A stretch of 18,656 nt of DNA, taken from positions 1-18,656 of the forward strand of contig NZ_CABUCJ010000043.1 of assembly GCF_902490045.1 (NCBI RefSeq), written 5' to 3'. The number at the start of each line of letters is the position of its first letter. The first letter of the stretch is position 1. Both the position numbers and the translations under genes were made by a program. A model generated the notes under the pieces. That model saw nothing but the letters and a program-made list of their open reading frames with translations, was not told the DNA's origin and made no database searches. The stretch is from an uncultured Anaerotruncus sp. (lineage in GTDB: Bacteria > Bacillota > Clostridia > Oscillospirales > Ruminococcaceae). Positions 5,686-13,743 of this stretch are shown here, in pieces.

Positions 5686-7382
5686 TCGATGAAGGAGAAC
5701 TTCGTCACGTCGAACATCCCCATGTCGGTGATGCGGATGTCCCCGATGACGGGCAGCGCCATGAAGCTCAGCGTGATGAACGGGTCGATGCCCTCCGCGA
5801 CCCCCTGCCTTTTCGCAAGGGCGATCATCCCGTCGAGCGCGGGGATGAGGGCGTCCGCGTTCTCGCTGCTCATGAGGCCGGCGACGGGCAGCGGCAGCGT
5901 GCCGAGGATTCTGCCGTCCGCGGCGATCGTGTAGCCGCCCTGCACCCGCTCGATCTCCCGGACGGCGGCGAGCATGTCGGTTTTGTTGTCCCCCACGACG
6001 ATGAGGTTGTGGGAGTCGTGCGCGACGGTGGTGGCCACCGCGCCGTGGGTGAGCCCGTAGCCCGCGATGAGGCCCACGCCGACGTTCCCGGTGGCGTGGT
6101 GCCGCTCGAAGACGGCGATCTTGCGCAGCTTCCCCGCCGCGATGAGGGAGTCGATCTCGGCGGCGGGAACGTCGGTGCGGGTGGTCGTGACGTTGCCGGG
6201 CATGACGTTGATGACCGGGTAGCTCTCCCGCTCGGGCAGCGCGAGGCAGCCGTCGGCGGGCGGCGCGAGGTGGACCGAATGGGTGATCGGGTCGTCCTCC
6301 CCCGCGCTCCCGGCGGGCCCGAAGGAGAAGGCGCCCCGGACATATTCCTTCCCGTCCTTGTAGACCGCCTGCACGTCGATCTCCCGCAGGTCGGAGAAGA
6401 CGACGAGGTCGGCCCGGAAGCCGGCGGCGACCGCGCCGAGGTCGTAGAGCCGATGGATGCGCGCGGCGTTGATCGTCGCCATCTGGATCGCCTTCACGGG
6501 GTCGAGACCGGTTTCGACCGCGCGCTTCACGTTCCAGCGGATGGTCCCCTCGCGGCGGATGTCCGCGAGGTGCTTGTCGTCGGTGCAGAAGGCCATGTGG
6601 GAGGTGTCCACCCCATCGGCCAGCGCGCCCTCGATGATCGGCGCGAGGTTTTTGCAGGCCGAGCCCTCCCGCACGAGCACCGCCAGCCCGGCGCGCAGCT
6701 TTTCATGCGCCTCGGCCCAGGAGGTGGACTCGTGGTCGGTGCCGGTGCCCGCCGCGATGTACGCCTGCAACCCGTTGCCGGTGATGCCGGGCGCGTGGCC
6801 GTCGACGACGCGCCCGGAGAAGAGCTCGAATTTGGCCATGACCTCGGGGTCGCGGCCCGCGACGCCCGGATAGTTCATCATTTCGCCCAGCCCGAGCACG
6901 CGCGGCTCCCCGGTAAAGGGCCGCATCTTTTCGGCGGTGAACACCTCGCCCGCGTGCTCGAAGGGGGTCGCCGGGACGCAGGAGGGCAGCTGCACATAGT
7001 AGTTGACGGGCAGCTTCGCGGAGGCGTCGAGCATGAACTGCACCCCCGCGCCCCCCGCGACGTTCGCGATCTCGTGCGGATCGGTGACAAGGGTGGTCGT
7101 GCCCCAGCCGAGCGCCTCGGCGCAGTAGGCGGGCGGCGAGACCATCGACGACTCGACGTGCACATGCGCGTCGATGAAGCCGGGCGCCACGAACTTCCCG
7201 CCGAGGTCGACGACCTTTTTCCCGCTGTCATAGCTGCCGACGCCGGCGATATACCCGTCGGCGACGGCGATGTCGCCGGGGACGATCTCCCCGGTGAAGA
7301 CGTTGACGACCCGCGCGTTTTTCAGCACGAGGTCGGGCTCCCGTTCGCCGAGAGCCGCCGCGATGAGGATTTCCCGTTTCAT
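5682..7382 (-). CDS. ade: Adenine deaminase (EC 3.5.4.2)
   Basis: This 566-residue amidohydrolase-superfamily enzyme converts adenine to hypoxanthine and ammonia for purine salvage. Residues 1-60 form the small beta domain. The metal motif HVHVESSM (His73, His75, Glu77) and DPHEIANV (101-108) follow. GEMMNYPGV (166-174), DGHAPG (194-199), DHEST (216-220) and CTDDKH (266-271) complete the active-site set typical of the Ade family. The C-terminal adenine-deaminase domain is full length. The start has GGAGG about 8 nt upstream. It lies 24 bp after a DUF1015 gene and overlaps the radical SAM gene by four bases, so the three are probably co-transcribed. I see no purine riboswitch in the short upstream gap. 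Confidence 0.96.
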   Translation of the reverse strand: MKREILIAAALGEREPDLVLKNARVVNVFTGEIVPGDIAVADGYIAGVGSYDSGKKVVDLGGKFVAPGFIDAHVHVESSMVSPPAYCAEALGWGTTTLVTDPHEIANVAGGAGVQFMLDASAKLPVNYYVQLPSCVPATPFEHAGEVFTAEKMRPFTGEPRVLGLGEMMNYPGVAGRDPEVMAKFELFSGRVVDGHAPGITGNGLQAYIAAGTGTDHESTSWAEAHEKLRAGLAVLVREGSACKNLAPIIEGALADGVDTSHMAFCTDDKHLADIRREGTIRWNVKRAVETGLDPVKAIQMATINAARIHRLYDLGAVAAGFRADLVVFSDLREIDVQAVYKDGKEYVRGAFSFGPAGSAGEDDPITHSVHLAPPADGCLALPERESYPVINVMPGNVTTTRTDVPAAEIDSLIAAGKLRKIAVFERHHATGNVGVGLIAGYGLTHGAVATTVAHDSHNLIVVGDNKTDMLAAVREIERVQGGYTIAADGRILGTLPLPVAGLMSSENADALIPALDGMIALAKRQGVAEGIDPFITLSFMALPVIGDIRITDMGMFDVTKFSFIE

Positions 7383-7406
7383 GAAAGCACCTCCAAAAGC
7401 TGTTTT

Positions 7407-8669
7407 CTACCGGATCGCCCGGCATTCCAGATAGTAGCGTTTTTCATGCGCGTGCCCCATCGAGAAGGTCTTGCGGGGCAGCGCGCCGTCGAGCAGCACG
7501 GTGGGAAAGAGCTGCGACTTCTTCATGACCGGCAGCAGGAAGCCGATCGTTCCGGGGCTTTTGCAGAGGTGCCCGACCACCTGTTCGCCGTGGATGTAGT
7601 CGACCTTGCCGCCGAACCGGCCGAGGTACCAGTCGATAAAATTCTGCAGCGTCCCGGCGGCCAGCTGGGCGGAGGGGTTGGCGACGTGGAGCCGCCCCCG
7701 CCGGGAGCCGCAGACGTATTCAAACGACTGCGCGCCCACCGCGTCCTCGCAGGTGTCGTAGTAGTTTTGGAGCTCGCGGAGCACCTGCTCGGGGTCCACG
7801 CCGAAGAGGATGCGGTGGATCGGCTCGAACTCGAGCGCCTCGTCGTGGACGTTCACGAGCTCGACGAGCGCGTAGCGCGCGGGGTGGCCCTCCCGTTCTT
7901 TTGCGGGGAGGGTTTCCCTGAGCCGCTCCCAGCAGGCCTTGGCGGTGGCCAGCGAGTGGTTGCCGTCCCCCACCGCGATGAGCAGCGGGCGTTTGCCGGG
8001 GAAGCGGCCGCTGTAGTCGCCGAGCTTTTCCGCGAGCGCGCCGAACGCCTCGTCCACCCGCGCGGCCTCGCCGCCGGACACCCGCCACCCGCGGATGCGC
8101 CCGCCCCCCTCCATGAGCTCGAAGTCGTAGAGCGGGGGGAGGCCCCCCGTCCGGGCGCGCAGCGGCTCGATGACGGTGCGGCCGGGGTCGTCGATCAGCA
8201 CCATGATGTGTGGGCTTTCAAGCGGCGCGTCCTCCCGCACCCGGATGCGGGGGGGCAGGCGGCTTTCCACCGTGCCCTCGGTCGGGCGCACGAGCGACTG
8301 GCTGCCCGCACCGTATTCGTATTCCTCGAGGTCGAGCTTGCCGACCAGCCCCTGCCGCACCTTGCCGGGGGCGAGGGTGCGCTGGAGGTAGACGTAGCTT
8401 TCGGGCAGGGTGCGGAAAATCCCTTCGTCCAGGTAGCGGCGCATCGTCCCGTTGATGCGCGGGATGCGCGCGGCGGCCTCCTTTTCGCCGAGGTAGACCT
8501 CCGGCAGGATCATGCCGAGCGTCGAGGGGGCGTCCCCCACCTCGCGGGCGACCCGCTCCCAGTATTCCGGCTCGGAGGTGTACTGGTCGCACGCCACGAC
8601 GCTCCAGCGCGTCATGTCCGCCTCCCGCGGAATCAGGATATCCGCCGGGGAAAAGCCTGTTTTGTTCAT
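7407..8669 (-). CDS. DUF1015 family protein
   Basis: This is a 420-residue member of the DUF1015 family. The recognisable features are an N-terminal ACDQYTSEPEYW block (26-37), an EGTVESRLPPR segment near 131-141 and the signature GDGNHSLATAK (234-244), where other members carry a DGHHR-type motif. The family's biochemical role is not established, and the conserved Asp/His motif suggests an enzyme or nucleotide-binding protein. Two start codons are possible, at 8675 and 8669. The AAGGCGG site leaves only 2 nt before the first ATG but 8 nt before the second, so I prefer 8669. It heads a likely operon with adenine deaminase and the radical SAM gene. Confidence 0.9.
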   Translation of the reverse strand: MNKTGFSPADILIPREADMTRWSVVACDQYTSEPEYWERVAREVGDAPSTLGMILPEVYLGEKEAAARIPRINGTMRRYLDEGIFRTLPESYVYLQRTLAPGKVRQGLVGKLDLEEYEYGAGSQSLVRPTEGTVESRLPPRIRVREDAPLESPHIMVLIDDPGRTVIEPLRARTGGLPPLYDFELMEGGGRIRGWRVSGGEAARVDEAFGALAEKLGDYSGRFPGKRPLLIAVGDGNHSLATAKACWERLRETLPAKEREGHPARYALVELVNVHDEALEFEPIHRILFGVDPEQVLRELQNYYDTCEDAVGAQSFEYVCGSRRGRLHVANPSAQLAAGTLQNFIDWYLGRFGGKVDYIHGEQVVGHLCKSPGTIGFLLPVMKKSQLFPTVLLDGALPRKTFSMGHAHEKRYYLECRAIR

Positions 8670-8788
8670 CTGCATAACCGCCTTGTCGTTTGTTTTTGTG
8701 CCCGGCCCGCCGAACCAAATTCCCGGCGCGCCATAGTATGGGTTAGGCGCGGGTCTCCCGCGCGGTACATACGGGTGGTGTTGGGTCC
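8670..8788. other. Divergent intergenic region between DUF1015 and ytaF
   Basis: This 119-bp gap must hold the 5' regions of two divergently transcribed genes. I looked for -35/-10 pairs on both strands and found none with good spacing. The TACTAT/TAGTAT centred near 8735 is the best -10-like sequence but lacks a partner -35. No riboswitch-like structure is apparent. Confidence 0.4.
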
Positions 8789-9421
8789 ATGCTGTTTATC
8801 TTTGTCACGGCGCTCGCCTTGAGCGCCGACGGGTTCGCCGCGGGCGCCTCCTTCGGCCTGCGCGGGGTCAAAATCGGCGCGGCGGCAAAAACCGCGATCG
8901 CGCTGCTCTCGACCGGCTTCGCCCTCGCCGCCGTCGCGGCGGGCGGCGCGCTCGGGACGGTCCTTCCCGCGGGCGCCGGGCGCTGGATCGGCGCGGGCAT
9001 CCTGATCCTGCTCGGCGCGGGCGCGGCGGTCCGCTCCCTGCTGCCGGGGCGGGCGTCCTCCCCCGCCCCGAAAAAGCCGCCCCTGCAAAAGCGGTTCCAC
9101 GCGCTGGGGCTGACGATCCTCGTCGTCAGGGAGCCGGCGGCGGGAGACCTCGACAACTCGGGCTCGATCGACCTGGGCGAGGCGCTGCTGCTCGGTTTTT
9201 CCCTCTCGGTCGACATGCTCGGCGCGGGTGTCGGGCTCGCGCTGGCGGGTGCCGGGTCGTTCTGGCTGCCGCTGGCCGTCGGCGTGACGCAGACCGCCTG
9301 CCTCGCGCTCGGCGAGGCCGTGGGCGGGCGGCTCTCCCGCCTGCCCGTCCCAAAACAGGCGCTGGGCGTCCTCTCGGGGCTGCTGCTCGCGGCGCTCGGG
9401 GCCGCGCGGCTTTTGGTGTAA
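8789..9421 (+). CDS. ytaF: Sporulation membrane protein YtaF / MntP-like
   Basis: This 210-residue integral membrane protein has about six hydrophobic helices arranged as two similar halves. The first half carries LSADGFAAGASFGLRG (11-26) and the second an EALLLGFSLSVDMLGAG block preceded by DNSGSIDLG. Those repeated acidic (S)xD positions are typical of the YtaF branch of the MntP manganese-efflux superfamily. YtaF proteins are found in endospore formers, though their biochemical role is not firmly known. A central proline/lysine-rich loop separates the halves. The ribosome binding site is weak (GGTGGTG). It is the only plus-strand gene, divergent from DUF1015 and convergent with the TIM-barrel gene. 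Confidence 0.88.
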   Translation: MLFIFVTALALSADGFAAGASFGLRGVKIGAAAKTAIALLSTGFALAAVAAGGALGTVLPAGAGRWIGAGILILLGAGAAVRSLLPGRASSPAPKKPPLQKRFHALGLTILVVREPAAGDLDNSGSIDLGEALLLGFSLSVDMLGAGVGLALAGAGSFWLPLAVGVTQTACLALGEAVGGRLSRLPVPKQALGVLSGLLLAALGAARLLV

Positions 9422-9460
9422 CCCCATGATACCACATTCCCAAACGGATTTCCACCGCGG

Positions 9461-9499
9461 AAAGGCAAAAGGAGCGCCCCGCCAGCCGGCGGGGCGCTC
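9461..9499 (-). terminator. Rho-independent terminator of the TRAP/Tm-1-like operon
   Basis: A perfect 12-bp GC stem (9472-9483 with 9488-9499) has a 4-nt loop. Reading the minus strand, the stem is followed by CCTTTTGCCTTT, a modest T-rich tail. It lies 21 bp beyond the stop of the TIM-barrel gene and sits between convergent genes. The plus strand lacks a T run after the stem, so it favours minus-strand termination. Confidence 0.75.
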
Positions 9500-9520
9500 T
9501 CTCCATGGATGCGTGTTTTT

Positions 9521-10378
9521 TCAGGTTTTGTCCGCCGTTTCGTCCAGCGGCAGGCTTTTGAAGCTCTCGACCGTCCGGGAGACGATCTGCTCCACCGGGA
9601 TGCGCTCGATGCTCGACGCGCCGATGAACCCGACCGCGGAGGTGTGGCGGAAGACGGCGCGGGCGTCGTCGGGCGAGATGATCGCGCCGCCGTGGCAGAG
9701 GGGGATGATATCGGGGTTTTCCTCGAGCCCGGCCCGCAGGATCGCCTCGGTCTTTTCCATCGATTCCTCGAGGGTGCCGTCCGACTGGAGCCCGATGTCC
9801 CCGCCCTGCGTCAGCCCCGCGTGGGAGACGAGCACGTCCGCGCCCGCCGCGGCGTAGCGCCGGGCGTCCTCGGGGCAGAAGACGTAGGCGAGCGTGAGAA
9901 AGCCCATGTCGGCGGCCATGCGCATGGTGGCGATCTCCCGGTCGAGCCCGAGCCCGACGTGCTCCAGCTCGTAGCGCAGGCGGCCGTTCATCTTGCCGAC
10001 GGTGGGGTAGTTGATGACCCCCGAGTAGCCGACGTCGGCCATCCGCTCGAGGAAGCGGCGCATGTCGCGGGTGGGGTCGACCCCGAAGATGCCGCCGACG
10101 ACCGGCGCGCGGCGGACGGCGTTGATGATGAGTTCCTCCCCCATCTCGAGCACCATTGCGTTGGCGTCCCCGACCGGGAGGTTCCCCAGAATCGAGCTGT
10201 AGCCGTTCATGCGGAAGTGCCCCGAGTTATAGACGACGATCAGGTCGATGCCCGCGCGGTCGACGATCCGGCCGATCAGTCCCACGCCCGCGCCGCTCCC
10301 GATAATCGGGCGGCCGGCGGCGATTTCGGCGCGCAGGTTTTCGAGGATGGTGTCGCGGTTGATTTTCGTTCCTTGCAT
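9521..10378 (-). CDS. Phosphoenolpyruvate hydrolase family TIM-barrel protein (PF09370-like)
   Basis: This 285-residue protein belongs to the family annotated as phosphoenolpyruvate hydrolase family or TIM-barrel signal protein, homologous to the C-terminal half of plant Tm-1. Visible family features are a GSGAGVGL loop (27-34), AGIDLIVVYNSGHFRM (42-57), GGIFGVDPTRDM near 95-106 and GADVLVSHAGLTQGG (179-193). No transmembrane segment is present. I chose the ATG at 10378 because AAGGAG lies 8 nt upstream; a TTG two codons earlier is too close to that site. It follows the UPF0261 gene by 37 bp as the last gene of the operon. The true reaction in bacteria is not established, and 'hydrolase' is a name by homology. 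Confidence 0.9.
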   Translation of the reverse strand: MQGTKINRDTILENLRAEIAAGRPIIGSGAGVGLIGRIVDRAGIDLIVVYNSGHFRMNGYSSILGNLPVGDANAMVLEMGEELIINAVRRAPVVGGIFGVDPTRDMRRFLERMADVGYSGVINYPTVGKMNGRLRYELEHVGLGLDREIATMRMAADMGFLTLAYVFCPEDARRYAAAGADVLVSHAGLTQGGDIGLQSDGTLEESMEKTEAILRAGLEENPDIIPLCHGGAIISPDDARAVFRHTSAVGFIGASSIERIPVEQIVSRTVESFKSLPLDETADKT

Positions 10379-10415
10379 TGGCAAATCTCCTTACAGTTCT
10401 GGGACTGCGGCGGGA

Positions 10416-11666
10416 TCAGGCGTGCGCCTCTCCCCTGCGGACCGCGTCCCAGTCGATCATGCGGATAAGCTCCCGCACAAGCAGTTCGGCGAAAGCGGGG
10501 TCGTTGAGGTGGCAGTCCCTGGTGATGACCGGGACCTGCGGGGGCATCTTCGCCTTGACCTCGCTGATGAAAACGGCGTCGGTCTCCGGGTCGTGGAAGA
10601 CGTTGCCCGCCTTGTCGATCTCGGAAAACCCCTGTGTGGGGATGACCAGCCTGGTGTTCCCCGCCGCATCCCCGAGCCTGCGGACGAAGAGCTCCGCGAG
10701 CGCCCGCATGTCCCGCTTGTCGGCGCGGATTTTGAGAAGGCTTGGATTGTGGTAGTAGCGGACCTTGTCCATCTGCTCGGGGCGCAGCTGCTCCTCGGGG
10801 CCGATGTTGATCATTTCGAGCGCGCCCGGCACCACGATGTAGGGGATGTTCGTCTCCACCCCGCCCCGCAGCCGCTCCGGGCCGATCGCGTAGGCGCCCC
10901 CGCCGACCTCGTCCGCGAGCTCGGTGGTCGTGATGTCGAGCACCCCCGCGAAAAACCGTTCGCGGATCATCTTTTCCATGATCTTGCCGCCCGAGACGCC
11001 CCGCGCGTGGAAGATCACGATTTCATAACCCATCTCCTCGAGCAGCTCCTTGCAGCGCTGGACGCAGGGGGTGGTCACGCCGAACCCGGTGATGCCGATC
11101 GCCTTTTTCTTGTGGCGGGCGATCTTGGGCCCGTCGATCATCGCGCACATCACGGCGGCCGCCTGCCCGAGGATGTATTCGGTCAAAAAGTTGATGCTCT
11201 GGATGTCCGCGACCGAGTTGATGAGCAGGATGTCCTGCCCCTGCACGTAGGGCACCGTGTTGCCCGAGGCCATCGTGCCGACGATGATCTTCGGGATGCC
11301 CAGCGGCAGGTTCTGCATCGCGTAGCTCGCGATGGTGGTGCCCCCCGAGCCGCCCAGCGACATCATGCCGTCGAGGTTCCCCTCGCGGCAGAGCTTCTGA
11401 GTGATGCTCAAAAGCCCCTCCATCATGATTTTGGACGCTTCGAACCGGGAGAGGATGTTTTCCACCGACGAAAACGAGCTGCCCGCGCTCTCGGCGACCT
11501 GGTCCTGCGTGAACTGGACCGGGAAGCTGCGCGTCGTGCGCTTGAGGCCGATGTCGATGATGCTCACCTGCGCGCCGCGCTCCTCGAGCTGCGCCTTGAG
11601 GTAGAGGGTCTCCTCCCCCTTGGTGTCGAGGGTGGAGCAGATGACAATCTTTTTACGTGCGTCCAT
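10416..11666 (-). CDS. UPF0261 / Tm-1-like ATP-binding domain protein
   Basis: This 416-residue cytosolic protein corresponds to the N-terminal half of plant Tm-1 (UPF0261, PF06792). Family blocks are STLDTKGEE (11-19), GGSGGTT (105-111), TMASGNT (131-137) followed by a VPYVQGQDI segment, and NSVADI (150-155). The glycine-rich loops are where ATP binding is reported in the Tm-1 domain. Usual family length is about 400, so it is complete. The start at 11666 has AAAGGCGG about 10 nt upstream; the longer upstream frame runs into the permease gene and lacks a site. It lies 37 bp after the permease gene and 37 bp before the TIM-barrel gene. Function in bacteria is unknown, and context suggests metabolism of the transporter's substrate. 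Confidence 0.92.
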   Translation of the reverse strand: MDARKKIVICSTLDTKGEETLYLKAQLEERGAQVSIIDIGLKRTTRSFPVQFTQDQVAESAGSSFSSVENILSRFEASKIMMEGLLSITQKLCREGNLDGMMSLGGSGGTTIASYAMQNLPLGIPKIIVGTMASGNTVPYVQGQDILLINSVADIQSINFLTEYILGQAAAVMCAMIDGPKIARHKKKAIGITGFGVTTPCVQRCKELLEEMGYEIVIFHARGVSGGKIMEKMIRERFFAGVLDITTTELADEVGGGAYAIGPERLRGGVETNIPYIVVPGALEMINIGPEEQLRPEQMDKVRYYHNPSLLKIRADKRDMRALAELFVRRLGDAAGNTRLVIPTQGFSEIDKAGNVFHDPETDAVFISEVKAKMPPQVPVITRDCHLNDPAFAELLVRELIRMIDWDAVRRGEAHA

Positions 11667-11703
11667 CCGGAAGTTTCCGCCTTTCCCCAGTATTTCCGCC
11701 CCT

Positions 11704-13638
11704 TCAGGCGGTCGGTTCTTCCGCGCGGCCTGCGCGGGCCGCCCGCCGCCTCCGGCAGAGGTGGGACGCGACGACCAGCGCGATGAGGGCGAGGCCGATG
11801 AAGTCGAAGGCGAAATGAGGCCAGATGCAGCAGAAGGCGGCGGCCGCCGCGCCGATGCGTTCCGGAAGGATGAGCTTCTCCAGGAAGAAGTTTTCAAAGA
11901 AGATCACGCAGGCGAACGCGAAGACCATGACCATCAGGATGCTCCAGAAGAATTCCCACAGGGTGCCCATCAGCAGGATCTCCGGCCGGAAGATGAACAT
12001 GAAGGGGATGGCGAAGCCGCACACCGCCAGCCGCATGGAGATGAGGCTGGTTTTCATGAAGTCGCCCTTTGCGAGCCCCGAGGCCACGAGCGCGCCGATC
12101 GCGACGGGCGGCGTCACCGCGGAGAGCTCGCCGTAGTAGAAGACGAAGAAATGCGCCGCGAGCAGCGGGACTCCGAAGGCGGTCAGCGCGGGCGCGCCGA
12201 GCAGCGCCGCGAGGATGTAGGCGGGCGCGGCGGGCATGCCCATGCCGAAGATGAGGCAGGTGATCGCGACGAAGAGGGCGAGCAGGAAGAGGTTGTCCCC
12301 CGCCAGCGTGATGACGAACTGTGAGATCTTGGAGGGCAGGCCGGTGGCGGTCAGGATCTGGACGACCACGCCCATGACCGCCATGACCACCGCGATCATC
12401 GCCATCGACTTGGAGCCGATCGCCAGCCCGTCGAGCGTTTTGCGGACAAACCCGCGGACGCAGCCGGCCAGCCCGTTTTTACGCACCTGCTGGATCAGCC
12501 CGACGAGCAGCAGCGCGAGGATCGCGTAGAAAAGAGAGACCTGCGGGGAGTACATTTTGACGAGGAAGATGATCAGGACGACCAGCGGGAGGATGTAGAT
12601 CACGAACTCCAAAAACGCCTTTTTGAAGTGCGGAAGCGCGTCGTCCTCGTTCTTTTTGTCCCCCAGCTTGATCGCCTTGATGTAGATGCTCAGCGCGATG
12701 CCGAAATAGTAGAGCAGCGCGGGCGCCACGCCGATCAGCGCGATCCGGATGTAGGGGGTGCTCGTCCACGAGGCGATGATGAAGGCCGCCGCGTTCATGA
12801 CGGGCGGCAGGATCGCGCCGCCGGTGGAGGCGGCCGCCTCGCACGCGCCCGCGAACTCGGGCGGATAGCCGCGCTTTTTCATGAGCGGGATGGACACCGC
12901 GCCGGTCATCGAGATGTTGGCGGCGACGCTGCCCGTCACCGAGCCGACCAGCCCGCTGCTGAGCACGGCGACCTGCGCCGCGCCCGAACGGACCTTCCCG
13001 CTCGCGGCCATGGCGACGTTCATGATCGCGTCGAGCGCGCCGAACGCCTGCATGAGCCCCGCGAAGATCGAAAAGAGGACGATCGTGTTGGCCGAGATGG
13101 TCCCCAGCATACCGAACACGCCGGTAAAATTGGTGGTGGAATAGGTGATGACCCGGTCGAGGCTGAGTCCCCCGTGGTAGAGGAACCCGGGCATATGGGG
13201 CCCGAAGTAGCCGTAGGCCAGCGCGATCAGCACGATGATGGGGATCGTCTTGCCCCAGGTGAGATAGGTGCCGATCATCAGCACGGCGAGCAGGATGGCG
13301 CCCGAAAGCACCTTGCCCGGCGGGTTCTGCCCCATCGAGGTCTTGAAGGCCTCGTAGTTGGCGGCAATAAAGACGGTCACGCCCACGCTCGCCAGCGCGA
13401 GCGCCGCGAGCAGGGAATTTTCGACCGGGTGGCGCCTGTCGTCGAGCTTCATCTTCTGCAAAAAGACGATCACCAGCGCGAAGCAGATGTGGATCGCCAC
13501 GTGGATGTCGGAAAAGACCAGCAGCTTCTGCGCCGAGATAAAGTGGTAGACGCTCATCAGGATGGCCGTGACGGTGGTCAGCCGGTCGATCGTGCGGTTG
13601 CGCCGGCTGTAATCGCCGGGCAGGTTACGCTGTTGCAT
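11704..13638 (-). CDS. TRAP transporter fused permease (DctQM-type, TAXI class)
   Basis: This 644-residue membrane protein has about seventeen hydrophobic segments, the small (4TM-like) and large (12TM-like) TRAP subunits fused in one chain. Diagnostic large-subunit motifs are GSVTGSVAANISMTG (232-246), GYPPEFAGACEAAASTGG (257-274) with ILPPVM, GMGMPAAPAY (465-474) and ELSAVTPPVA (504-513). These match the TAXI-class permeases that import small organic acids or amino acids using an ion gradient. A charged loop (about 322-341) and a C-terminal Arg/Ala tail are cytosolic. The start has AAGGAGG about 5 nt upstream. It pairs with the TAXI binding protein encoded 105 bp upstream. Confidence 0.95.
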   Translation of the reverse strand: MQQRNLPGDYSRRNRTIDRLTTVTAILMSVYHFISAQKLLVFSDIHVAIHICFALVIVFLQKMKLDDRRHPVENSLLAALALASVGVTVFIAANYEAFKTSMGQNPPGKVLSGAILLAVLMIGTYLTWGKTIPIIVLIALAYGYFGPHMPGFLYHGGLSLDRVITYSTTNFTGVFGMLGTISANTIVLFSIFAGLMQAFGALDAIMNVAMAASGKVRSGAAQVAVLSSGLVGSVTGSVAANISMTGAVSIPLMKKRGYPPEFAGACEAAASTGGAILPPVMNAAAFIIASWTSTPYIRIALIGVAPALLYYFGIALSIYIKAIKLGDKKNEDDALPHFKKAFLEFVIYILPLVVLIIFLVKMYSPQVSLFYAILALLLVGLIQQVRKNGLAGCVRGFVRKTLDGLAIGSKSMAMIAVVMAVMGVVVQILTATGLPSKISQFVITLAGDNLFLLALFVAITCLIFGMGMPAAPAYILAALLGAPALTAFGVPLLAAHFFVFYYGELSAVTPPVAIGALVASGLAKGDFMKTSLISMRLAVCGFAIPFMFIFRPEILLMGTLWEFFWSILMVMVFAFACVIFFENFFLEKLILPERIGAAAAAFCCIWPHFAFDFIGLALIALVVASHLCRRRRAARAGRAEEPTA

Positions 13639-13657
13639 GGATGCCTCCTTTTTCCTT

Positions 13658-13730
13658 GCGGGCGGGCCTCCCGGCCCTCTTCCGCAGCACGGGACAAGCC
13701 CGCCCGCGCCGCCCGGGCCTCCGGGCGGCG
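13658..13730. repeat. Overlapping GC-rich hairpins between binding-protein and permease genes
   Basis: Two perfect 10-bp stems share this gap: 13658-13667 with 13698-13707, and 13707-13716 with 13721-13730 (4-nt loop). Neither has a T run. In transporter operons, such hairpins after the binding-protein gene commonly protect its mRNA 3' end so that binding protein is made in excess of permease. That role is inferred here from position. Confidence 0.55.
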
Positions 13731-13743
13731 GATCGTGGTTCGG

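Noticed and set aside
7383..7406. Purine riboswitch before adenine deaminase
   Set aside because: The gap to the DUF1015 gene is only 24 bp, too short for an aptamer, and the ribosome binding site fills most of it.
6009..8822. Long plus-strand open frame of over 900 codons opposite adenine deaminase and DUF1015
   Set aside because: It is a shadow frame covering two clear genes. It has no recognisable domain and no ribosome binding site.
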